From Phycisphaerales bacterium UBA1845 (GTDB lineage Bacteria; Planctomycetota; Phycisphaerae; UBA1845), in NCBI GenBank assembly GCA_002338715.1, contig DDIR01000140.1, positions 1 to 42,073 on the forward strand: 42,073 nt of DNA, in the 5' to 3' direction. The translations under genes were made by a program, and so were the position numbers. The notes beneath the pieces are model-generated. The model did no database searches. It worked only from the letters and a program-made list of their open reading frames with translations, and had not been told where the DNA came from. Shown in pieces: positions 7,529-15,660 of the stretch. Every line of letters starts with the position of its first letter. Position 1 is the first letter of the stretch.

Positions 7529-8545
7529 ATGGCCACAACGATTGACCCAGCCGTGGAAAAAGCCACACAGGCATTTCGAGAAAAGTTTCAAGCCGTTCGA
7601 AACGAAATCGGGAAGGCCATCGTGGGGCACAACGACATCGTCGAAGGTGTGCTGACCTGCCTGTTCGTCGGCGGTCACGTGCTGCTCGAAGGCGTCCCGG
7701 GGTTGGGCAAGACTTATCTCGTCCGTACGCTCTCCGAAGCCGTAAACCTCCCCTTCTCGCGAATCCAGTTCACCCCCGACCTGATGCCCGCGGACATCAT
7801 CGGAACCAACATCATCACCGAAGACCCCGATACGGGTCGCCGGCAGTTTGAATTTCAAAAGGGACCGCTCTTTTCGCAGATTATCCTCGCTGACGAAATC
7901 AACCGCGCGACACCCAAAACGCAGTCGGCGATGCTTGAGGCGATGCAGGAACATTCGATCACCGTCGGCGGGACGCACTACCGCCTTGACGAACCGTTCC
8001 TCGTGCTCGCCACCCAGAACCCGATCGAACAGGAAGGCACGTATCCCCTCCCGGAAGCGCAGCTCGACCGGTTTCTTTTCAAACTCGTGGTTGACTATTC
8101 GACGAAGGACGAACTCAAAACGATTCTCGATCGCACGACCACCGGTTACAAAGCCGACGTGCAAGCCATCATGAGTGGTGAAGAAATTCTCGCCGCACAA
8201 AGACTCGTCCGCCGCATTGTGATGGCCCCCCACGTTCAGGACTATGCCATTCGCGTTTCGATGGCGACGCATCCAGGTGGGCCTTATGCCATCGATGCCA
8301 CGCAGAAATACATTCGCTGGGGTGCAAGTCCGCGTGGCGCGCAGGCGCTGACGTTGTCGGCCAAGCTCGCGGCGATGCTCGACGGTCGTTACAACGCCAG
8401 CTTCAGCGATGTGCAGAGGATGGCTATCCCATCGCTGCGCCATCGCGTGCTCTTGAACTTTGAAGGCGAAGCGGAAGGCATTTCCGTGGACTCGGTAATC
8501 AAGGAAATCATTGAAAAGACGCCCACGATGGCCGAAGCGGCGTAG
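7529..8545 (+). CDS. MoxR-type AAA+ ATPase
   Basis: 338 aa from the ATG at 7529, preceded by GGGAGA; upstream in-frame starts lack a ribosome site. AAA_3/MoxR core: Walker A GVPGLGKT (55-62), Walker B and following helix IILADEINRATPKTQSAMLE (about 114-133), and the sensor segment LATQNPIEQEGTYPLPEAQL, all highly typical. The C-terminal lid domain is complete. MoxR ATPases act as chaperone-like factors together with vWA-domain proteins. The next genes encode a DUF58 protein and a BatA-like vWA protein, which is the classic moxR/DUF58/bat cluster linked in other bacteria to envelope assembly and stress tolerance. Confidence 0.95.
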   Translation: MATTIDPAVEKATQAFREKFQAVRNEIGKAIVGHNDIVEGVLTCLFVGGHVLLEGVPGLGKTYLVRTLSEAVNLPFSRIQFTPDLMPADIIGTNIITEDPDTGRRQFEFQKGPLFSQIILADEINRATPKTQSAMLEAMQEHSITVGGTHYRLDEPFLVLATQNPIEQEGTYPLPEAQLDRFLFKLVVDYSTKDELKTILDRTTTGYKADVQAIMSGEEILAAQRLVRRIVMAPHVQDYAIRVSMATHPGGPYAIDATQKYIRWGASPRGAQALTLSAKLAAMLDGRYNASFSDVQRMAIPSLRHRVLLNFEGEAEGISVDSVIKEIIEKTPTMAEAA

Positions 8546-8628
8546 GGTGGGCATGGCCCATCATTTCGTACACATTCAATCGGCGGACGGTCTCGACATC
8601 CTGCCGCTCCAATTGGTAATGACTTCTG

Positions 8629-9531
8629 ATGGTGACACCCGCAATCTCCAAGACAGAGAACTTGCTCGATCCCGAATTCATCGTTCGACTTGAACGGTTG
8701 GAGATGGTGTCGAAAAAGATCTTTCGCGGATCGATGCGCGGTGAGCGGCGCAGCCGACGGCGCGGTGAGTCAGCCGAATTTGCGGACCATCGCAATTACG
8801 TTGTGGGTGACGACCTGCGGTTTCTCGATTGGAACGTGTACGCACGCCTTGAACGACTTTTCATCAAGCTCTTTCTTGAAGAGGTCGATCTCCACGTCAA
8901 CATCATGGTCGATGTCTCCAAAAGCATGGCCTGGGGAAAGCCTGAAAAAGGTCGATACGCCAGGCAGATTGCGGCGGCTCTTAGCTATGTCGGATTGGCC
9001 AACAATGATCGGGTCAGTCTGTACAGCTACGCGAATGGACTCGTCGGCGAGTTGGCGGGCCTGCGCGGTAAGCGACTGCTGCCGAAAGTGCTGGACCATC
9101 TGCAATCCGTCGAGTGCGACGGCATCAGCGACTTTCACACGGCATGCAAACAATTTTCATTGCGACATTCGCAACCGGGAATCCTGATTGTCCTGAGCGA
9201 TTTTTTCGACAAGGGCGGATATGAAGCCGGTCTGCGTTTGCTGCTCGGGCGCAAGTCGGACGTGTACTGTATCCAGGTGCTCTCGCCCGATGAACTCGAA
9301 CCGCAGCTTTCCGGTGAATTGCGGTTGACGGACGTTGAAGATGACGACGTCGCCGAAGTCAGCATGAGTCGGGCCCTGATCAATCGCTACAAGCAAAACC
9401 TCGCTGCGTACTGTCGCGGGTTGCAGGACTATTGCACGCGCCGCGGGATGACCTACGCCATGACGTGCAGCGATGTCCCGTTTGACCAGGTTGTGTTGAA
9501 CGTCTTGAGGCGTCGCGGGTTATTCAAATGA
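8629..9531 (+). CDS. DUF58 (vWA-like) domain protein
   Basis: 300 aa. The DUF58 signature is clear: RRGESAEFADHRNYVVGDD followed by LRFLDWNVYARLERLFIK at about residues 45-85. A following vWA-type strand has the metal-binding pattern DVSKS (DxSxS) in NIMVDVSKSMAWG. There are no membrane spans in this version, so it is probably cytoplasmic. It lies 83 bp after moxR and ends in an ATGA overlap with a 28-codon reading frame that leads into the BatA-like gene. By analogy with other clusters it would be a partner or client of the MoxR ATPase. Direct function is not established for the family. Confidence 0.92.
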   Translation: MVTPAISKTENLLDPEFIVRLERLEMVSKKIFRGSMRGERRSRRRGESAEFADHRNYVVGDDLRFLDWNVYARLERLFIKLFLEEVDLHVNIMVDVSKSMAWGKPEKGRYARQIAAALSYVGLANNDRVSLYSYANGLVGELAGLRGKRLLPKVLDHLQSVECDGISDFHTACKQFSLRHSQPGILIVLSDFFDKGGYEAGLRLLLGRKSDVYCIQVLSPDELEPQLSGELRLTDVEDDDVAEVSMSRALINRYKQNLAAYCRGLQDYCTRRGMTYAMTCSDVPFDQVVLNVLRRRGLFK

Positions 9532-9614
9532 TGTGGATTGTTTCAATTCTACCCGTCCTTGATTCATTCGTGGCGCTGATCGCCGATCATGCCCGCGTGG
9601 AGAACAGTCGGTGA
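9528..9614 (+). CDS. 28-codon ORF linking the DUF58 and BatA-like genes
   Basis: ATG at 9528 overlaps the TGA of the DUF58 gene (ATGA), and its own TGA at 9612-9614 overlaps the GTG start of the BatA-like gene (GTGA). The peptide begins MMWIVSILPVLDSFVALI, which is hydrophobic, and ends in a short polar tail. The double overlap is what translational coupling would look like, letting ribosomes pass from one gene to the next. It could be a functional membrane micropeptide or only a coupling device, or the overlaps may be chance. Confidence 0.4.
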   Translation: MMWIVSILPVLDSFVALIADHARVENSR

Positions 9615-11692
9615 ATTTCCTCTCGGGCTGGATGCCGATCGCGCTGGCTGCGGGAATCACCGTTCCCCCGCTCGTGCTGTTGTATTTCCTGAAGTTGCGT
9701 CGTGCGCCCCACACCGTTTCAACCACCCTGCTTTGGAAACGCGCTGTCGAAGATCTGCAAGTCAATGCCCCGTTTCAACGCATCCGCAACAACCTGCTCA
9801 TGTGGTTGCAACTGCTGATCCTCCTGTTGGCGGCTGTTGCGCTGGGCAAGCCGATTTTTGAAGGCAGTCGCCAGACCGAAGACACACTCGTCCTCCTGAT
9901 TGATCATTCCGCCTCGATGGGCGTCGAAGAAAAAGACGGCAGAACGCGCCTCGACATCGCCAAGGAACAAGCCGAAGCCATCATCGACAACCTGCCCAGC
10001 GGCGGGAAAGCGATGGTCATCGGTTTCAGCGATCGCGCAACCGTCGCCAGCGCTTTTGAAACCGACCGATCCGTGCTCAAAGACCGACTCGATAGCATCC
10101 CCCAGACCGATGCCGCGACGACGTTGACCGAAGGCATCGCCCTGGCTGAAGCGTACATGCAGAACCTCGTCATCGCGGGCGACCAAGCCGGGACCGACAT
10201 CACCGTCGAATCGTCGGCGACGCCAGCGCGCGTGGTCGTGCTGACCGACGGCAACATCGAAGATGCCGAATCGCTGACGATCAAGCGCCTGCCAACCGAT
10301 GACATGCAGATCGTCAGTATCGGTGAGCGCGACGACAACGTGGCGATTCTGTCGATGGAGGCCAAACGCAACTACGAGTATCCGCAGATGCTCGAAGTCT
10401 TCAGCCTCGTGCGCAACTTCGGTCCGGACACGGTGAAGTGCGATGCGAATCTCTACATCAACAACAAGCACGTCGATGTGCAGACGATGGAATTGCTGCC
10501 CGGTTACACCCAAACACCAGTCAACGAGAATTCGGGCGAAGACAAAGGTGAATCGAACAACCCACCACCGGCATCACCAGTGAAGAACCGAATACCGCCA
10601 ACCGGCAGCACGGCTTCCGTTGCGTTTGACCCGATCGAGTACGAAGGCGGCGGTGTTGTTGAAGTGCGCTTGACCGTTCACGACGCAATGACTTCGGACA
10701 ACGCGGCATGGACCATCGTTCAACCGCCCCGCCATGTCACGGTGTTGGAAATTGGCGAAGGCAATTTGTTTTTGGACCGCGTGCTGCCAACGCTTCCGAT
10801 CCAAGTCAAGAAAATGACGCCCGATGAATACGAACGCGCCGACGAATCCGAACTTGCCGAAGCCGGTCGGCTAAAATTTGACCTGGCGATCTTCGACAAT
10901 CATTCGACCGAACGACTCTGGCCGGGCAGCTACATTTTCTTCGGCGGCGTCCCGAAGGTGGAAGGCGTGTCAGCCGACCGCATGGTTCAAGGTGGCGTCA
11001 TTTTCGACTGGGATGAGTCGCACCCAATTTTGCGCTATGTCGGCATCGGAAAGATCATGGTTCATCAATGGCTCAACCTGCAATTGCCACAACAAGCCGA
11101 ACCACTGGTCGAAGGCGAAGACGCACCAATCATGGCCCTGCTTTCGCAGGATGGCATGCACTTTTTGATATCCGCGTTCAGTCTCGTCGCCGAAGATGAA
11201 ATCACCGGTCAGGCGCTTTTGAATTCCGATTGGGGATTCAAACCGCACTTTCCCGTGTTCCTGCAAAACGCGATTCAATTCATGACAGGAAGCCTGTCGT
11301 TCAAGGGCGTGCGCAACGTGCGCCCCGGTAATCCCATCGAATTCGCTGTCCCCGAAGGCACCGACGAAATCAGCGTGCGACGACCCGATGGCTTCGTCGC
11401 CAAAGTGCAAACCGCAAGCTTCACGACCGTCAACTACGCCGGCACGCGCAAAGTCGGTGTGTATACGGCCAAGCCCGCCATCGAAGGCCGCGAACAATAC
11501 GCGGTCAACTTGTTCAATGGTGTCGAAAGCAGCATCGCCCCATCCAAAGTTCTTCGATTGGCCGGCACCAACGTCGAGGCGAAAGCATCAACCGAAATCG
11601 TGAACAAGCCGTTTTGGCCCTACCTTCTGTTGGCGATCCTTGCGGTGCTCTTGATTGAATGGGCGATTTACAGCAAGCGCGTTTTTGTTTGA
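9611..11692 (+). CDS. BatA-like membrane protein with vWA domain
   Basis: 693 aa from a GTG at 9611. Residues 1-85 are the BatA N-terminal domain with two membrane helices (PIALAAGITVPPLVLLYFLKL and LLMWLQLLILLLAAVALG) flanking VSTTLLWKRAVEDL. A vWA domain follows at about 95-260 with the MIDAS motif DHSAS and the later VVLTDGNIED strand. The middle (260-650) has a beta-rich region and a part resembling the glutamine-amidotransferase-like fold of related BatA proteins. A last helix (YLLLAILAVLLIEWAIY) anchors the C-terminus. The protein should sit in the inner membrane with its domains outside the membrane plane, working with the MoxR ATPase. The cluster ends here: there is no batB, batC or batD-like gene. 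Confidence 0.92.
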   Translation: MNFLSGWMPIALAAGITVPPLVLLYFLKLRRAPHTVSTTLLWKRAVEDLQVNAPFQRIRNNLLMWLQLLILLLAAVALGKPIFEGSRQTEDTLVLLIDHSASMGVEEKDGRTRLDIAKEQAEAIIDNLPSGGKAMVIGFSDRATVASAFETDRSVLKDRLDSIPQTDAATTLTEGIALAEAYMQNLVIAGDQAGTDITVESSATPARVVVLTDGNIEDAESLTIKRLPTDDMQIVSIGERDDNVAILSMEAKRNYEYPQMLEVFSLVRNFGPDTVKCDANLYINNKHVDVQTMELLPGYTQTPVNENSGEDKGESNNPPPASPVKNRIPPTGSTASVAFDPIEYEGGGVVEVRLTVHDAMTSDNAAWTIVQPPRHVTVLEIGEGNLFLDRVLPTLPIQVKKMTPDEYERADESELAEAGRLKFDLAIFDNHSTERLWPGSYIFFGGVPKVEGVSADRMVQGGVIFDWDESHPILRYVGIGKIMVHQWLNLQLPQQAEPLVEGEDAPIMALLSQDGMHFLISAFSLVAEDEITGQALLNSDWGFKPHFPVFLQNAIQFMTGSLSFKGVRNVRPGNPIEFAVPEGTDEISVRRPDGFVAKVQTASFTTVNYAGTRKVGVYTAKPAIEGREQYAVNLFNGVESSIAPSKVLRLAGTNVEAKASTEIVNKPFWPYLLLAILAVLLIEWAIYSKRVFV

Positions 11693-11752
11693 TGGGTCGG
11701 TGAATGCGTTTTCTCGGATGTGGATTCAGGCGGGCGTCGATATCGCGTTCGC

Positions 11753-11859
11753 AATCCAAGCGTCGCGTTTTGCTCGTCCATTCTTCGCGGTACGGGCACC
11801 GGAACTCACGTGGATTGACTTTGTTTTGCCCCTGGATTCCCGCCTGCGCGGGAATGACG
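11753..11859 (+). repeat. 107-bp dispersed repeat, copy 1
   Basis: The segment from AATCCAAGCG through GGGAATGACG recurs at 31896-32002 with the same length and most bases identical. Its right end contains the palindrome ATTCCCGCCTGCGCGGGAAT, also present in shorter forms at 29090-29125 and 29917-29946. It lies in the gap between the BatA-like and CAP genes. It behaves as an intergenic repeat of unknown mobility and shows no coding potential. Confidence 0.8.
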
Positions 11860-11936
11860 GCCCTGCGCGGGAATGACGGCCCTGTGCGGGAATGACGGCA
11901 CTGTGCGGGAATGACGGCCCTGCGCGGGAATGACGG
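11850..11936 (+). repeat. Five tandem copies of a 19-bp unit
   Basis: GGGAATGACGG recurs at 11850, 11869, 11888, 11907 and 11926, exactly 19 bp apart, with units alternating GCGC and GTGC. It starts at the right arm of the palindrome that ends the 107-bp repeat, so it looks like a tandem expansion of that arm. Confidence 0.85.
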
Positions 11937-11962
11937 CACTGTACTAGAGCTTTGTCCTTGAA

Positions 11963-12667
11963 TCAGTGCGAACGCCCGCGTTGCTTGCCAGGTGCCGTGC
12001 GATTTTTGCCCTTTGGATTCCTGGGGGGTGGAAGGATCGCATTTTCCGGAACGTCCATGCCGAAAAGTTGTACCCACCAATACTCGGTCCCCTTGCGACT
12101 TTTGACTTTGAAGAATCCGATTCCGGCGTAGCGCCAGCGCTTGAGGCGCATGTTTTCGTCGTGGTGCGGGCTGTCCATGAAGTTCATCATGGCCTCTGCG
12201 GCAGACCCTAGTTTGTTCATGCCATATGCGATGTTTTCGCCGACGATGGGATCGCAGTAACCGGCATCGACGGCTCGGTCACCGGGCACGCTGCCATCGG
12301 GTGCGTTGTGGCTGAAGAAATCCTCGCGGTACATTCTTTCGGCATAGCGGTTGGCTGCGAGTTCCAAGGTGCGCGAATAACGCAGCGTGCTCAGGTTTTT
12401 GCGTTCGCGGTAATCGTTGACGAGTCGAAACATCGCCAGTTGATATGGACCGGCTGGCTCGCCGAGATCGCGGCAGTCGGTGGGTACACGCTGAGGTCTT
12501 GGGGGGGCAGGAGGTGTTTTTTCTTTCGGTGGCGGCGGGTTTGTGGTTTGCGGCATGAGTCCGGGCGGCGTGGCCAGCAGGTTGATCTGGGTGCTGCATC
12601 CGGCTGGCGACATGAGCATCGCGAGCAATAGGGCGTAGGTGCGTGTGGGCAGGCGGTTGTGCTTCAT
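11963..12667 (-). CDS. CAP-domain (SCP-like) lipoprotein
   Basis: The start is the ATG at 12667, eight bases after GGAGA, giving 234 aa. Residues 1-24 are a lipoprotein signal with lipobox PAGC (C24). A proline-rich linker (about 40-65) leads into a CAP domain at about 75-215: NDYRERKNLSTLRYSRTLE, AANRYAERMYREDFFSHNAP, then VGENIAYG and the SPHHDENM segment, ending with GTEYWWVQLFG. The conserved histidines and glutamate of the CAP cavity (SHNAP, GENIA, SPHH) are present. Bacterial CAP proteins are secreted and of mostly unknown function. The C-terminus is basic and asparagine/glycine-rich. It is convergent with the BatA-like gene. Confidence 0.9.
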   Translation of the reverse strand: MKHNRLPTRTYALLLAMLMSPAGCSTQINLLATPPGLMPQTTNPPPPKEKTPPAPPRPQRVPTDCRDLGEPAGPYQLAMFRLVNDYRERKNLSTLRYSRTLELAANRYAERMYREDFFSHNAPDGSVPGDRAVDAGYCDPIVGENIAYGMNKLGSAAEAMMNFMDSPHHDENMRLKRWRYAGIGFFKVKSRKGTEYWWVQLFGMDVPENAILPPPRNPKGKNRTAPGKQRGRSH

Positions 12668-12733
12668 GGATGGTTCTCCGACGTTGTGACACCCGCTGCC
12701 CTGAGGCCTACGCAGACCCTTGCGCCCATGCAT

Positions 12734-12928
12734 GATCGTACTTTGGGATATTCTGCGTTACAATCATATTGTGATTCGACGCGGACGTGGCAGTGGCTTG
12801 AAATCGTGGCGACGTCAGCGGGATTGATTTGATTACAGTCAGGCCTGCATTGATCCGGTTGTTGGATTTGATTGCCAGTTGACTGGTACGATTTTGGGTT
12901 CATCGCATTCATGGATAAGGAGATGGCG
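12734..12928 (+). other. Gap between divergent genes
   Basis: About 195 bp between the CAP lipoprotein start and the 24-codon ORF. It is more AT-rich than the genes around it and must hold the promoters of both directions, but no box pair is clear enough to call. No gene is seen. Confidence 0.3.
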
Positions 12929-13003
12929 ATGGAGTTCTTGTTGCAGGGGTTGTTCTTGCTGTTTGCGGTGCTTTGGATTTCAGGGTTTGTGGCGACGTCG
13001 TAA
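12929..13003 (+). CDS. 24-aa hydrophobic microprotein
   Basis: ATG at 12929 sits six bases after a perfect Shine-Dalgarno AAGGAG (12917-12922). The peptide begins MEFLLQGLFLLFAVLWISG and ends in GFVATS, so it is almost entirely one membrane helix. It stops 23 bp before the aminotransferase gene, so it could be a small membrane protein or a translated leader for that gene. No known family can be assigned at this size. Confidence 0.45.
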   Translation: MEFLLQGLFLLFAVLWISGFVATS

Positions 13004-13026
13004 GGCGACGGGTTGAATGCGTTTGC

Positions 13027-14229
13027 ATGTCTGATTCTACGATTTCAAATTCGACGGTTGGGATTCAGCGAAGCCGATTGGCTGATCGCGTTGGCAACGT
13101 TCATCAGACGGCGCTGCGGCGGATCAGTGCGCGCTGCGCGGAGATTGGCGGGGTGAATCTTTCGCAGGGGGTTTGCGACGTTGACCCTCCGCCGGAGATT
13201 TTGACTGCGGTCAAGACGGCGATCGATGACGGGCGGGCGGCGTATTCGAATCTTTCGGGTATTGTCGAACTGCGTGAGGCGATCGCGCGCAAGCTGCAGT
13301 CGTTTAACGGGATCAGCGCCGACCCGATGCGTGAGATCGCGGTGACGGTGGGGGCGGCGGGTGCGTTTGCGTGCGTCGCGATGGCCACGTTGAACCCGGG
13401 CGACGAAGTGGTCGTGTTCTCGCCGTTTTATAGTTATTACACCGACACGTTGGCGCTTCTCGATGTGAAGGTTCGATTCGTGGCGACGCATCCGCCGGAT
13501 TGGTCGTATGACGCGGCTGACCTTCGCGATGCGTTTGGTCCGAAGACGAAGATGGTTGTGATCAATACGCCATCGAATCCGACGGGCAAGGTGTTTTCGC
13601 GCGATGAGCTTGCGGAGATTGCGGCGCTGGCGAAGGCGCACGATGCGCTGATCGTGTCGGATGAGATTTACGAGTACATCACGTTTGACGCGGAGCATGT
13701 CAGCGTTGCGACGCTTCCCGATGCGGACAATCGAACGATCACGTTGAGCGGGGCGTCGAAGGCGTACGCGGTGACGGGTTGGCGCGTGGGGTATGCGGTC
13801 GGGCCGGCTGACATCGTTGAGAAGATGCTGGTGGTCAACGATCTGTTTTATATTTGTGCGCCGACGCCGCTTCAGTATGGGGTGCTCGCGGGGATGGAGT
13901 TACCGGATCGTTACTACGCTGAATTGCGATCGGATTACCGCGCGAAGCGTGATTTGTTGGCTGACACGTTGCGGACGATTGGGTTCACGCCTTTCATGCC
14001 GCAGGGTGCATTTTATATGATGGCTGACTTTGGGGCTGGCCGGTTCCCGAATTCGATGGCGGCGGCTGAGGAAATCCTCGAATCAGTGGGAGTTGCGTCG
14101 GTGCCGGGGGCGCCGTTTCACGCCATCCCTGCTGAGGGTGAGACGCAATTGCGCTTTTGTTTTGCGAAGCGTTGGGACGATTTGAAGGAAGCGTGTCGGC
14201 GGTTGACCGGCTTGAGATCGTCCTCTTGA
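13027..14229 (+). CDS. PLP-dependent class I/II aminotransferase
   Basis: 400 aa from the ATG at 13027; the longer frame from 12973 overlaps the microprotein and lacks a ribosome site. Fold type I aminotransferase: YSNLSGIVELREAIA near the N-terminus, the NTPSNPTGKVF segment, VSDEIYEYITF with the PLP-contacting aspartate and tyrosine, and the Schiff-base lysine K245 in SGASKAYAVTGWRVGY. The C-terminal arginine region (LRFCFAKRWDDL) fits carboxylate binding. The overall pattern resembles the aspartate/methionine/kynurenine aminotransferase group. The substrate cannot be set from sequence alone. It stands alone apart from the micro-ORF upstream. Confidence 0.93.
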   Translation: MSDSTISNSTVGIQRSRLADRVGNVHQTALRRISARCAEIGGVNLSQGVCDVDPPPEILTAVKTAIDDGRAAYSNLSGIVELREAIARKLQSFNGISADPMREIAVTVGAAGAFACVAMATLNPGDEVVVFSPFYSYYTDTLALLDVKVRFVATHPPDWSYDAADLRDAFGPKTKMVVINTPSNPTGKVFSRDELAEIAALAKAHDALIVSDEIYEYITFDAEHVSVATLPDADNRTITLSGASKAYAVTGWRVGYAVGPADIVEKMLVVNDLFYICAPTPLQYGVLAGMELPDRYYAELRSDYRAKRDLLADTLRTIGFTPFMPQGAFYMMADFGAGRFPNSMAAAEEILESVGVASVPGAPFHAIPAEGETQLRFCFAKRWDDLKEACRRLTGLRSSS

Positions 14230-14353
14230 ACATTGGACAAGTTTCGACATCGAAGTTGGCGTTCGATGTGTCTATGAAATAGATGGGGCAGTTGTCGATT
14301 CGGTGGATGGCATCTACCGGGTCGGGTCTGCGAATAACGTGCAAGCGCCGTAG
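14228..14353 (+). pseudogene. Possible gene remnant without start codon
   Basis: One frame right after the aminotransferase stop reads like protein (FDIEVGVRCVYEIDGAVV, then DSVDGIYRVGSANNVQAP) and stops at 14351-14353. It has no usable start and is only about 42 codons long. It could be the tail of a lost gene or chance. The rest of the gap to 14461 holds the 14-bp tandem repeat described next. Confidence 0.2.
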
Positions 14354-14386
14354 GATTTGGCGGGAGCGTCTTTGAAGGCCGATGCC

Positions 14387-14414
14387 GTTGGACGGGTCTT
14401 GTTGGACGGATCTT
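14387..14414 (+). repeat. 14-bp direct tandem repeat upstream of the TlpA-like gene
   Basis: GTTGGACGGGTCTT and GTTGGACGGATCTT are adjacent and differ at one base. They lie 48 bp upstream of the start codon at 14462, a position suited to a regulator binding to two half-sites, though nothing else supports this. Confidence 0.4.
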
Positions 14415-14461
14415 GGGGTTAGAGACGATTGGAATCAGACAAATTGAAAACAGGAATAACA

Positions 14462-15538
14462 ATGCGACATTTTGATCGATTGGCGTTGACGTTTGTGTTG
14501 GCTCTTGGGTTGGCTGCGACTTCTGTGCAGGCGCAGTTGAAGGTTGGCGATGTGGCCCCACCGGTGACGGTGACGGACTGGATCAAGGGCAAGCCGATGG
14601 ACGTGCTCAAGGACAACAAGGGCAAGGTGATCGTGCTTGAGTTCTGGGCGACATGGTGTGGGCCATGCATCCAGATGATCCCTTCGAACACGGACTTGTA
14701 TGAGCGCTACAAGGATAAGGGTCTGGTGTTTATTGGCGTGACGGATACCGGTCAAGGACAGCAGTTGTCGGCAGTCCAGGCGTTTGTCGGTCAGCAGGGC
14801 GACCGGATGAGTTATCCGATTGCTTTTGACAGCACGCAGAAGACGGACATGGCCTACGTGCAGGGGACCGGTGCGGTTGGTATTCCTCATGCGGTGGTGA
14901 TCGGAAAGGACGGCAAGATCGCGTGGTTTGGCCACCCGATGGAACCGATGATGGAGGATACGATCAAGGATTTGTTGCTGGATCGCTTTGATCCGAAGCG
15001 GGCAGAGAAGGAAGCCGCCTTGCAGGAAAAGCTGGCGCCGCTGCTTCGGGAGTTTAATACTGCGGTTCAGCAAAGTAATTGGAATCGCTGCCTGGAGCTT
15101 ACCGAGCAGATGTTGGCGATCGACCCGGAGAACTTCGACGCGCTGCGCTTCAACGTTTACATCATGATGGAAGAGATGCAATCGCAGGAGAAGCTGACGG
15201 CTTGGGTGAAGCAGATGATTGCCAGCCAAGGCAGCAACGCCCAGACAATGTCCGTCCTGTCGTCGTTGATGCTGGCCATGCCGGAAGTGACAGACCGTCA
15301 GCCGGAGTTGGCGGTCGAGACGGCGAATGCGGCGATGTCCAGTCCGTCGAAAGATTCCTTGAGTCTGCAAATGGTGGCTCAGACGTTTTATCAGATGGGT
15401 TTGGTGGATAGCGCGATCAAGGCGCAGCAAGCCGCGGTGGCGGTGTCGGATGAGTTCGACCGCGGTCCAGCCAACGAGGTCCTGTCGTTCTTCGAGCGAT
15501 GCAAGTCCGCCCAGTCTGCCATCAAGTATCCCGAGTAA
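14462..15538 (+). CDS. TlpA/ResA-like thioredoxin with helical C-terminal extension
   Basis: 358 aa from the ATG at 14462 (upstream codons lack a ribosome site). Residues 1-24 are a signal peptide cut after SVQA. The thioredoxin domain spans about 27-175, with the active site WATWCGPC (C66, C69) and the cis-proline region VGIPHAVVI. Its insert pattern is that of AhpC/TSA-Redoxin periplasmic reductases. Residues 190-358 form helical repeats resembling TPRs (WNRCLELTEQMLAIDPENFDAL). It should reduce or exchange disulfides outside the cytoplasm, with the repeat domain binding partners. Next gene, a PQQ-propeller protein, is 122 bp away in the same direction. Confidence 0.9.
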   Translation: MRHFDRLALTFVLALGLAATSVQAQLKVGDVAPPVTVTDWIKGKPMDVLKDNKGKVIVLEFWATWCGPCIQMIPSNTDLYERYKDKGLVFIGVTDTGQGQQLSAVQAFVGQQGDRMSYPIAFDSTQKTDMAYVQGTGAVGIPHAVVIGKDGKIAWFGHPMEPMMEDTIKDLLLDRFDPKRAEKEAALQEKLAPLLREFNTAVQQSNWNRCLELTEQMLAIDPENFDALRFNVYIMMEEMQSQEKLTAWVKQMIASQGSNAQTMSVLSSLMLAMPEVTDRQPELAVETANAAMSSPSKDSLSLQMVAQTFYQMGLVDSAIKAQQAAVAVSDEFDRGPANEVLSFFERCKSAQSAIKYPE

Positions 15539-15660
15539 CCGCTCGGGACTTTAGGATTTTGAGCGATGCTTTAGTCGGCATTGAAATGATGTCGCTGACG
15601 AGATGAGCCGTTACAATGCTCGCCGCTATCAAATCACACAGGATTTTGGAGTTGTCGCCG

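Noticed and set aside
7214..8554. 446-aa minus-strand ORF
   Set aside because: Antisense shadow of the MoxR gene, whose motifs are unmistakable on the plus strand.
14435..15430. 331-aa minus-strand ORF
   Set aside because: Arg/His/Leu-rich translation opposite the TlpA-like gene, typical of an antisense shadow.
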